Shown one piece after another: positions 45,749-52,914 of a stretch of 64,000 bases of DNA. The notes beneath the pieces were generated by a model. The model was given only the letters and a program-made list of their open reading frames with translations. It ran no database searches and was not told where the DNA came from. The position numbers and the translations under genes were made by a program. The DNA is from Flammeovirgaceae bacterium SG7u.111 (GTDB lineage Bacteria > Bacteroidota > Bacteroidia > Cytophagales > Flammeovirgaceae): the NCBI GenBank assembly GCA_034044135.1, contig CP139021.1, positions 6,486,001-6,550,000 on the forward strand, given 5' to 3'. Positions within the stretch are counted from its first letter, which is position 1. Every line of letters starts with the position of its first letter.

Positions 45749-46594
45749 ATACGTACCTGACGTATAGAAAAAAATGTTAGCAATACTTTGGACATCACAT
45801 TAGGAATCTATAAAAAAGTACTTGTTGAAGTCATGTAAACTTGTTCACTGATTATAGTTGTAATACAGTGACTACCTGCCTCTTTAAAGAGGTCGTTTAT
45901 TTTCTTTTGAGTGAGCGAGGCTTAATACCGCTAAAGCCGCACAGGAAACATCGCCTAGTTAACTGCCTCTTTTTTATAAATAGGTGCGACCTTTAGTCGT
46001 ACATTTTCGATCTAATTAAAAGAGGCTTTAGCCAAAAGTTTAAATCAGTTCGTTGAATAGCCTACTTCTCTTGTTAGCTACAAGCAAAAAAAAATCTATA
46101 TATTAGACTATATCACGGTGTGTAGCAACAAAGTTATTTCCAAAGATCAATAACGAGTATAATTTAGCCCAAAAACTAACATTCATGTTGTTATTAACAA
46201 AACAAAGCCTCTCGATAGTGAGAAAACCTCAATAGGCGGGGCTTTTAAGCCCCGTTTGAAAGAAAAAATGACATCGGCTTTAGCCTAAACTTTTAATCCA
46301 AAAAGTCTATACAACTCAAACCGTGATATAGTCTATTGTTACAAAGTAACCCCTCACCTATATTGCACACATCAAAACTTGCATTTACGGTCAAGTAACA
46401 TTATCAATAATAACATCCCCCACATACTTAATATGATTTTCATGTAAAAAATACAGTGTTTAGAAACAATAAGGTATAAAATGCTTGGTTATACTTGTGG
46501 AAATTATCCAACAATAAGCCTTTAAAATCCAATTATGCTTATTATCTTTAGGGAGTTTCCATTTCTATTCACTCATATAAACTTAATATTACAA
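45749..46594. other. Intergenic region with several inverted repeats
   Basis: About 850 bases without a supported gene. It contains a hairpin CGGGGCTT / AAGCCCCG at 46237-46254, two copies of GGCTTTAGCC (near 46025 and 46275), and a 16-base inverted pair TAGACTATATCACGGT (46104-46119) / ACCGTGATATAGTCTA (46320-46335). It may be a worn mobile element or intergenic repeat cluster. The promoter of the gene at 46595 must lie in its last part. Confidence 0.5.
46104..46335. repeat. 16-base inverted repeat pair enclosing about 200 bases
   Basis: TAGACTATATCACGGT at 46104-46119 and its exact reverse complement at 46320-46335 flank a segment holding the GC-rich hairpin at 46237-46254. Similar bases continue outward (TAGCAACAAAGTTA on one side, TTGTTACAAAGTAA on the other). 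The form resembles a small non-coding element with terminal inverted repeats; there is no transposase gene. Confidence 0.5.
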
Positions 46595-47008
46595 ATGGAA
46601 TCTGTAAAAACTGTAGCATCTGTAAAATCTGCAACCATTTTTATTACCAAAAACCCAGAACCTGGCAATACAAGTCTGGTCTTGTTTGACACAGAAGGAA
46701 ATGTTGGTCTCCAAACAATTACTACCAAAATTGCTCCTGGAGGAACTATCACTTGGAAAATCGCCAATGAAAGCGGTGGTATCACTGAAATCACCAATAT
46801 TTGCAAGAAAAACGATAGCCAAGATGTTTTTCAGTACGACCCTACAAAACAAGAAGACGGATCTTGGCTAGGAGTAGTTAGTAGCACAGCAAAAGGCACT
46901 GAATCTTATAATATAGGCTATGTAATTGATGGAGTACATTATTTAGATGACCCTGATATAGATGTCGAGGAAGATGACGATGATGATGATGATGAAAGCG
47001 GAAATTAA
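46595..47008 (+). CDS. Ig-like protein with poly-Asp tail matching the peptide cores
   Basis: A 137 aa protein from the ATG at 46595; 20 further residues from 46535 look non-native. It has no signal peptide and no Gly-Gly leader. The body is strand-rich (SATIFITKNPEPGNTSLVLF, KIAPGGTITWKIA, YNIGYVIDGVHYLDDPDIDV) and resembles small single-domain Ig-like proteins of Bacteroidota with a Y-x-Asp-Pro-x-Ile-x-Val last strand; I cannot name the family. It ends DDPDIDVEEDDDDDDDESGN, closely parallel to the peptide cores (PDIEVNDDDDDNG). The DNA after it also resembles the terminator region after copy 6. Its gene is followed 22 bases later by the sensor kinase, suggesting one transcript. Confidence 0.8.
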   Translation: MESVKTVASVKSATIFITKNPEPGNTSLVLFDTEGNVGLQTITTKIAPGGTITWKIANESGGITEITNICKKNDSQDVFQYDPTKQEDGSWLGVVSSTAKGTESYNIGYVIDGVHYLDDPDIDVEEDDDDDDDESGN

Positions 47009-47030
47009 TTTTATTTCGTTGTGGCATGAT

Positions 47031-48935
47031 ATGGGGAAAGCCTTTTTAATAGGCTTTCTTTTTTTGTATACAAGCTCTGTATACGCTCAAAGGAATCAGC
47101 AAAAAGCTGATAGTCTGATTACAGTCTTTGAAAATAAACAACAACAATTAACCGATACAGTCAAATTAAAAATTATATTAAAAATCTGTAAGAACAATAA
47201 TAATACAGATCAGCGAATATATTATGGCCATAAAGCACTAGAACTTTCAAAAAAAACAAACAATTTATACTGGTTATACCAAAGCTCAATAGCATTAAGT
47301 CATGCATACAGAAAAAAAGGCGATCTCCAAATAGCTCTTAATTATCTTTTTGAAGCGTTAGAATATGCAAACCAAATGCACAATGAAAAACGGATAGCAA
47401 TAGCCTATAGTGCTATTGGAACCGTTTATAAAGTTGAAGGAAACTTCGAAACAGCTCTTAAATTCCTTAATTTAGCTATCTCTCACTTAAGGAAAGTTAA
47501 CGATGCTAAAAACTTAGCTAGGAGCTTGATGAATACGGGAGAACTGTACAGAACCAACCACATATTGGACACTGCCCTTCTCTACTTCCAAGAAGCAGGT
47601 GATTTATACCAACAACTTGATTACAAACTAGGAACTGCCTATAATATCGGAAATATTGGGCTAGTATATGCCGAACAGGGCAAGCATACATTAGCTGAAG
47701 AATACATAGCAAAATCTACAGCGGTTTTGGAAGAACTGGGCGATCGTTATCCAATTGCCGTATATAGTACTTGTATGTCTGATATTTATTGGGAGAGAGG
47801 GGAATGGGATAAAGCCTTTGCATATGCCCACCTTAGCCACAAAATAGGGGTAGAGGAAGGCTTGAAAGAACAAATACGAGATGCTAGCCTCAAGCTATCC
47901 GAGCTGTACGGTGAAGCAGGAGATTACCAACAAGCATTTGAGTACCACAAACAATATGTTTCGTATCGTGACAGTCTGAACAATGAGGATAATATCCGAA
48001 AAATGGCAGACTTGCGTACGAAATACGAGGTAGCGCAAAAACAAGTTGAAGTAGATATACTAGAAAAAGACAAGAAAATACAGCAGCTTCTATGGGTAGC
48101 TCTTACCATCATAACAATCCTTATATCCACCCTTGCCATTGTTTTTTACCGAAGAGGGCACAAAAAAATAAAAATCAACAAAATCCTTTCTGAACAAAAA
48201 GAAGAGCTGGCAGCCCAGCGAGATCAGCTCGACCAGCTAAACCATACAAAAGACCGTTTTTTCTCCATCATTTCCCACGACCTCCGCAGCCCTGTCAATG
48301 GTATTAACGGTTTGGTAGAGCTCATTAAAATGTACATGGAGACCAAAAACTACGATGAACTAGACGTTATGGTGAAGAACATAGACAAATCTTCTACCCA
48401 CCTCTCCTTTTTGCTCGACAATCTCCTAGATTGGGCCATAAACCAACAGGGAGAGTTCCCCTACCATCCAGAGCAAATCAACCTTAAGGCAACCGCCGAA
48501 GAGATCATCGGGATATTTCAAGATTCGGCAAGGGCAAAAGAACTCAACTTGGTTATAGACATAGAAGAAGATGTATCTGTCTGGGCAGATAAGAACTCTG
48601 TAATGACTATCATCAGAAATCTGGTAAATAATGCCATAAAATTCACTTTACGGAATGGCACAATAACTATTAAGGGGTATCCTAATGGCGAATTTGTCTT
48701 TGTAAAAGTAATTGATACTGGCATTGGAATCCCTCAAGACAAAATGGACTCTCTCTTCTTGCTCAAAGAGAAAAAAAGCACCGGAGGAACCAATGGAGAA
48801 AAGGGCTTAGGGTTGGGACTCAGACTCGCCTTCGAATTTGCCGAAATGAACAAGGGAAGTATCAAGGTAGAAAGCGTGGTAAGGCAAGGAACTACTTTTA
48901 CGGTAAGTTTGCCTCAAGCTTGCCCGGCTTCTTAA
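47031..48935 (+). CDS. TPR-containing sensor histidine kinase
   Basis: About 634 aa. The signal peptide is MGKAFLIGFLFLYTSSVYAQ. Periplasmic TPR repeats (about 45-340) include ALNYLFEALEYANQMHNE, AYSAIGTVYKVEGNFETALK and AYNIGNIGLVYAEQGKHTLA. One membrane helix follows (about 350-372, LLWVALTIITILISTLAIVF), then a short coiled coil. The kinase has HisKA FFSIISHDLRSPVNGINGL near 405, N-box NLVNNAIKFT near 530, and G-boxes DTGIGIPQDKMDSLF and GLGLGLRLAFEFA near 560 and 590. There is no receiver or DNA-binding domain and no response regulator gene beside it. The ATG at 47031 is preferred because it opens the signal peptide. A terminator-shaped hairpin overlaps codons 2-11. Confidence 0.9.
   Translation: MGKAFLIGFLFLYTSSVYAQRNQQKADSLITVFENKQQQLTDTVKLKIILKICKNNNNTDQRIYYGHKALELSKKTNNLYWLYQSSIALSHAYRKKGDLQIALNYLFEALEYANQMHNEKRIAIAYSAIGTVYKVEGNFETALKFLNLAISHLRKVNDAKNLARSLMNTGELYRTNHILDTALLYFQEAGDLYQQLDYKLGTAYNIGNIGLVYAEQGKHTLAEEYIAKSTAVLEELGDRYPIAVYSTCMSDIYWERGEWDKAFAYAHLSHKIGVEEGLKEQIRDASLKLSELYGEAGDYQQAFEYHKQYVSYRDSLNNEDNIRKMADLRTKYEVAQKQVEVDILEKDKKIQQLLWVALTIITILISTLAIVFYRRGHKKIKINKILSEQKEELAAQRDQLDQLNHTKDRFFSIISHDLRSPVNGINGLVELIKMYMETKNYDELDVMVKNIDKSSTHLSFLLDNLLDWAINQQGEFPYHPEQINLKATAEEIIGIFQDSARAKELNLVIDIEEDVSVWADKNSVMTIIRNLVNNAIKFTLRNGTITIKGYPNGEFVFVKVIDTGIGIPQDKMDSLFLLKEKKSTGGTNGEKGLGLGLRLAFEFAEMNKGSIKVESVVRQGTTFTVSLPQACPAS
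47036..47065 (+). terminator. Terminator-shaped hairpin inside the kinase signal-peptide codons
   Basis: GAAAGCCT / AGGCTTTC (47036-47043 with 47051-47058, 7-base loop) then TTTTTTT. The sequence matches the terminator after the peptide array (GATATGGG-AAAGCCT...AATAGGCTTTCTTTTTTT). It follows the Asp-tail protein gene by 28 bases yet lies just after the kinase start codon, so it may attenuate kinase expression. Confidence 0.7.
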
Positions 48936-48969
48936 GAAAGTCGACAAATGTAATCATACAATGAAAACT

Positions 48970-48997
48970 GAGGTTTGTGGCTTACAAGCCTCTTTTT
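48970..48997 (+). terminator. Rho-independent terminator after the sensor kinase
   Basis: Stem GAGGTTTGT / ACAAGCCTC (48970-48978 with 48984-48992, one G-T pair), 5-base loop, then TTTTT. It lies 35 bases after the kinase stop. The rest of the gap to 49371 shows no gene. Confidence 0.75.
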
Positions 48998-49371
48998 GGT
49001 AATACAACCTTATGTAACATAATGTAGAGACAATCTTAAAAACCCAACCTCTTGTCGCTACAAGGAGACGTAATAGAGATAGTTGTTTTTTTCATATTAG
49101 GTCTATGCCAAAAGGTAAGTAAATATTTTTCTTTTAGCTGGGAAAACCAAATTTGGCTTTCCGAAGCCTTGGTTTAATAAACACGGAAATTTCGTAAAAA
49201 AGACACCTACCTAACTGGCTGGCTCCCAAACCTCCTCCTCTACTAGATTGAACACATCTATTCTGAAATAAAAAAAATAAATGTAGTGGAGTCACCGTTA
49301 TCCCAACAAATTTTACCTATTCAAATAGCACACAAATATTCTTTCATGCTCTCAATAAAACACAAAACTTT

Positions 49372-49854
49372 ATGATGCACAAAAACACAATAACATTTAT
49401 TGTTTTTGCCCTCCTAAGCTTAAACTCTTTATATGCTCAAGAAGCTGTTCCTGCCGCGGGGGGTGAAGCAACTGGTACAGGAGGAAAGGCAAGTTATACA
49501 ATAGGGCAAGCGATTTATACCAGTCAAAATGGAAACAATGGCTCTATTTCACAAGGAATACAGCATACTTATGAAATTTCTGCTGTACTAGGAATAGACG
49601 ATACCAGAATTCGTCTTGAATTAAATGCTTATCCAAATCCTACCATAGACGTCTTAAATCTTGAGATTGGTAATTATGACAACAGAAAGCTCACTTACCA
49701 CCTCTACAACCTACAAGGCAAGCTAATAGATAGCAAGAACGTAATCCAAAATAGCGCATCCATACCTATGGAAACCCTTCCCAATGCCACCTACTTTTTA
49801 AAAGTAAGCAGCAATAACCAATTCCTTAAAACATTCAAAATCGTCAAAAAATAA
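49372..49854 (+). CDS. T9SS type A sorting-domain protein
   Basis: A 160 aa secreted protein. The signal peptide is TFIVFALLSLNSLYAQ. A short mature region holds a repeated pattern (GGEATGTGGKASYTIGQAIY). The C-terminal sorting domain (about 82-160) has LNAYPNPTIDVLNLEI, YHLYNLQGKLIDSKNV and the end YFLKVSSNNQFLKTFKIVKK, all typical of type IX secretion signals. The protein should be carried across the outer membrane and anchored or released. It is 6 bases upstream of a repeat protein gene, so the two probably act together. Confidence 0.88.
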   Translation: MMHKNTITFIVFALLSLNSLYAQEAVPAAGGEATGTGGKASYTIGQAIYTSQNGNNGSISQGIQHTYEISAVLGIDDTRIRLELNAYPNPTIDVLNLEIGNYDNRKLTYHLYNLQGKLIDSKNVIQNSASIPMETLPNATYFLKVSSNNQFLKTFKIVKK

Positions 49855-49860
49855 GTACAC

Positions 49861-51498
49861 ATGAAGAAATTATTTATCTCAATAATAATAGCAATCATCT
49901 CCACAAGCGCATTTGCACAAGCTCCTGAAAAAATGAGCTATCAGGCAGTAGTAAGAAATGCAAACAACGAACTGGTCACTAATGAAACAGTAGGTATCCA
50001 ATTCAGTATTTTACAAACATCTATTTCGGGTACAGCTGTATATGTAGAAACACAAAGCCCAACCACTAACAGCAATGGACTGATCTCACTAGAGATAGGG
50101 CGTGGAAATGTTATATCTGGTACTTTCAGCTCCATTGATTGGAGCAAAGGGCCTTACTTTATTAAATCAGAAATTGACCCTCAGGGTGGTACAAGCTATA
50201 CAATAACAGGCACCAGCCAATTGATGAGTGTTCCTTATGCACTTCACGCCAAAACGGCTGAGTCGATAATTGGTGGTATTACGGAAGTGGACGGATCGGT
50301 GACAAATGAGATCCAAGACTTGAAACTCGAAGGAAACAACCTAACAATAACTAACAATGGAACGGCTACTACTATTGACCTGAGCCCTTACCTTGATGAT
50401 ACTAACACCCAACTTACAGAAGCAGAAGTAGATGCTCTTGTTGCAAATAATGGATTCTTAACTGCCGAAGTGGACGGCTCGGTGACTAATGAAATTGAAC
50501 TACCTGCACAAACTGGAAACTCTGGGAAAGTATTGGTCACGGATGGCACAAGTCCTGCTTGGAGCACGGTAAGTTACAATGACTTGACAGATGTTCCAGC
50601 AAGTGTTTCTTTCGATGGTAACTTCTCTAGTTTGACCGGAGTACCTACGGGATTGAGTGATGGAGATGATGACACCCAGCTTACAGAAACAGAAGTAGAT
50701 ACTTACGTAGCAAACAACGGATTCCTAACGGCAGAAATGGACGGGTCGGTGACTAATGAGATTCAAGATTTGAAGCTTGTAGGGAACAACCTGACCATCA
50801 CCAACAATGGCACGCCCACTACTATTGACCTGAGCCCTTATCTTGATAACACTGACACTCAGCTTACAGAAACAGAAGTAGATACTTACGTAGCAAACAA
50901 CGGATTCCTAACCGCAGAAGTGGACGGATCGGTGACTAATGAGATTCAAGATTTGAAGCTTGTGGGAAACAACTTGACTATCACCAACAATGGCACAGCC
51001 ACTACTATTGACCTGAGTCCTTATCTTGATAACACTGACACTCAGCTTACTGAAACCCAAGTAGATGCTTATGTAGCAAACAATGGATTCCTAACTGCCG
51101 AAGTGGATGGGTCAGTTACTAACGAAATTGAACTACCCGCACAAACAGGACAGGCTGGTAAATTTCTAACTACAAACGGGTCATCTCCTTCTTGGGAGAC
51201 TCCGACAGCTACCCCAACAAGTTCAGTAAGAACAATAAGTGCCAACACTACTTTAACCACAACCGATGAGATAGTTTTTATCAATGGTGCTTTTACAGCT
51301 ACACTCCCAGCTTCCCCTGTTGACGGACAAAGAATCACTCTTTGTAGCACTAATCAAACGGCAGGTTTAAATGGTAATGGGAAACTAGTTCATATAGCGG
51401 GAACCTCCTTATCATCATTAACATTTATGGATGCATCGAATAACATGTTCATCCTTATATACAGTAGTGCAATCGGTGCATGGATGACGAATTACTAA
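49861..51498 (+). CDS. Secreted repeat protein (61-residue repeats)
   Basis: A 545 aa protein with a signal peptide (ISIIIAIISTSAFAQ). The N-terminal domain (about 20-140) has EKMSYQAVVRNANNELV and SVPYALHAKTAE, a pattern common in Bacteroidota tail-fibre-like or adhesin-like proteins. Copies of a 61-residue repeat follow (EVDGSVTNEIQDLKL, NNLTITNNGTATTIDLSPYL, QLTETEVDTYVANNGFL) and alternate with ELPAQTG segments. The C-terminal 100 residues form a separate strand-rich domain. It is encoded 6 bases after the T9SS protein. A role in adhesion is plausible but unproven. Confidence 0.8.
   Translation: MKKLFISIIIAIISTSAFAQAPEKMSYQAVVRNANNELVTNETVGIQFSILQTSISGTAVYVETQSPTTNSNGLISLEIGRGNVISGTFSSIDWSKGPYFIKSEIDPQGGTSYTITGTSQLMSVPYALHAKTAESIIGGITEVDGSVTNEIQDLKLEGNNLTITNNGTATTIDLSPYLDDTNTQLTEAEVDALVANNGFLTAEVDGSVTNEIELPAQTGNSGKVLVTDGTSPAWSTVSYNDLTDVPASVSFDGNFSSLTGVPTGLSDGDDDTQLTETEVDTYVANNGFLTAEMDGSVTNEIQDLKLVGNNLTITNNGTPTTIDLSPYLDNTDTQLTETEVDTYVANNGFLTAEVDGSVTNEIQDLKLVGNNLTITNNGTATTIDLSPYLDNTDTQLTETQVDAYVANNGFLTAEVDGSVTNEIELPAQTGQAGKFLTTNGSSPSWETPTATPTSSVRTISANTTLTTTDEIVFINGAFTATLPASPVDGQRITLCSTNQTAGLNGNGKLVHIAGTSLSSLTFMDASNNMFILIYSSAIGAWMTNY
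50284..51099 (+). repeat. 183-base in-gene repeats
   Basis: Nearly identical 183-base units at 50284-50466, 50734-50916 and 50917-51099 encode 61 residues each. Partial copies begin at 50467 and 51100 and carry the alternative ELPAQTG end. The last two full units are direct neighbours, so copy number can change by recombination and may be misassembled in short-read data. Confidence 0.88.
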
Positions 51499-51520
51499 TA
51501 TTATTCCTTTTGAATATTTA

Positions 51521-51577
51521 AAAAAACAGAGATCGAGAAAGCAAAAAACTAGGCTATTCTCAATCTCTGTTTTTTTA
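51521..51577. terminator. Bidirectional terminator between convergent genes
   Basis: AAAAAACAGAGAT-C-GAG pairs with CTC-A-ATCTCTGTTTTTTT around a 21-base loop, with A-rich and T-rich sides suited to both strands. It lies between the repeat protein (end 51498) and the GyrI-like gene (end 51575). Confidence 0.82.
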
Positions 51578-52057
51578 CCTAACCGGAATCCAAACCTCCT
51601 CCTCGGCATTTGGGTCAACGGGGCTATAACCTGCTGGCAACAGCTCAAAATGGGGGCGGTGGTCGAGCTGGAAGCCTGAGCTGGGCAGCCAGTCTACAAA
51701 GATCGCTTTCCAAGTTTTGGGGAAATCGCTGGGCAAGCCTTTGTGGGTGAAAACCGCATATTTCCCCCCTTCCAACTCAAACACTTCCATTCCTGCTGGC
51801 AGATCTTCTATTTCGGAAACTTCTGTCGCCGCCCATTTTTCAAACTCGGTGGTGGGTGTAACCGAAAGGTATTCCAAGCCTTCTTCGTACACTTGCATGG
51901 AAATTAGGTCAGTGCCAACTTGGTTTTTCACTTCATTTCTGTGCGGCATAAAACTGCGCCACAGCTCAGCAGTTTTTATCGGATTTGTGGCTAGGGTCAT
52001 GGTCAAGTGCTTACCAACTAATTTCTTGGGGGAAAGGGTTTCTATTCTTGGGGTCAT
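51575..52057 (-). CDS. GyrI-like (AraC effector-binding domain) protein
   Basis: A 160 aa single-domain protein. RIETLSPKKLVGKHLTMTLA, ELWRSFMPHRNEVKNQ and the C-terminal FEKWAATEVSEIEDLPAGM then EVFELEGGKYAVFTHKG, with the final HFELLPAGYSP, match the GyrI/AraC effector-binding fold. Such stand-alone domains bind small aromatic or cationic compounds, or act as hydrolases. No DNA-binding domain is present. It probably forms its own transcript, ending at the bidirectional terminator. Confidence 0.85.
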   Translation of the reverse strand: MTPRIETLSPKKLVGKHLTMTLATNPIKTAELWRSFMPHRNEVKNQVGTDLISMQVYEEGLEYLSVTPTTEFEKWAATEVSEIEDLPAGMEVFELEGGKYAVFTHKGLPSDFPKTWKAIFVDWLPSSGFQLDHRPHFELLPAGYSPVDPNAEEEVWIPVR

Positions 52058-52106
52058 TTTGTTAAATATGATTCAATTGATATTTCTTAACTATGAGAGG
52101 TAGTAT

Positions 52107-52313
52107 TTAACTTTTCACTTCATGGTCTATCTCTTCAATATTTCGAGCGTATTCCCTCAAATTTTCTATTGTTTTAGACAATCCTTTATCTTTATTATAA
52201 GCCATAATAAGCTCATCACTAACCCCCTGAAGTATTTTATATGCGAAAAACGCCCTTTTCTTTAAAATTTCAATTCTATCCGCTGAAAGCTTTTTGCTTC
52301 TATTTTCATACAA
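52107..52313 (-). CDS. Short helical frame, possibly the C-terminal part of the upstream GNAT
   Basis: A 68 aa frame from a TTG, reading LSADRIEILKKRAFFAYKIL and IMAYNKDKGLSKTIENLREY. It is helical and protein-like but has no recognised family. It overlaps the GNAT gene by 52 bases in another frame. If the GNAT is frameshifted here, the joined protein would read PSKKVA then LYENRSKKLSADRIEIL. A stand-alone gene is the alternative; the TTG start is weak. Confidence 0.4.
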   Translation of the reverse strand: MYENRSKKLSADRIEILKKRAFFAYKILQGVSDELIMAYNKDKGLSKTIENLREYARNIEEIDHEVKS

Positions 52314-52702
52314 ATTCCCAAAGCTACCTTTTTTGATGGCTCATTATGCGGAGGAATAGTGACAACTATCTCTTTCTTGCATTTTACATCAAATAAATAT
52401 GGAATTATGGCTTTTTTTAATGCTTTAGTCAAATATCCTTTCTTCCTAAAAGCTTGCTGTATATACCAGTGTAAATCATTCATCATCACATACACAGCCC
52501 CAATATAACTACCTCTCTCATTTCTAATAAAAAAGAAATCCATTGAAGGAGATTCATTGTTTACTAAATCAGTTACCTCAGGAAACGAATCCCATACCTT
52601 AGCGACGTCAACAAATTCACTTATTTGTCTAATAAAAATCGTTTCAGCATATGTTTTTTTATTGAGCAGATCTATATACTTCTCAATCTCTTCATCTTTC
52701 AT
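52262..52702 (-). CDS. GNAT family N-acetyltransferase-like protein
   Basis: A 146 aa protein resembling GNAT enzymes. A beta-strand pair (SPSMDFFFIRNERGSYIGAV, YVMMNDLHWYIQQAF) precedes the acetyl-CoA loop segment RKKGYLTKALKKAIIPYLFD near residue 90. The usual Q/R-x-x-G-x-G/A is here RKKGYL. The end (SKKVALGICMKIEAKSF) departs from the expected GNAT tail, and another frame takes over with plausible sequence, so a one-base error near 52300 is possible. Substrate unknown. Confidence 0.6.
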   Translation of the reverse strand: MKDEEIEKYIDLLNKKTYAETIFIRQISEFVDVAKVWDSFPEVTDLVNNESPSMDFFFIRNERGSYIGAVYVMMNDLHWYIQQAFRKKGYLTKALKKAIIPYLFDVKCKKEIVVTIPPHNEPSKKVALGICMKIEAKSFQRIELKF

Positions 52703-52914
52703 TTTATAATAATTTTGGTTTAACTACTCTTAATTTCAATGAGTATAACATACAAAAATAGCCATATACTTACCCATATAAGCAACGGCTATTGAAAAAC
52801 TCCACTAATACAACCTAATCCCTACCAACTAATCTCTAAAACACCTCTACCTTAAATAACCGACCAATAATGGTTGGGTCGAGGGCGGAAGCTTTTTTGT
52901 TATAGTCTTTGCCT

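Noticed and set aside
52840-52914. A short minus-strand stretch after the GH43 stop reading KKASALDPTIIGRLFKVEVF.
   Set aside because: It is protein-like but only 27 codons, without a start and with no recognised family; too little to call.
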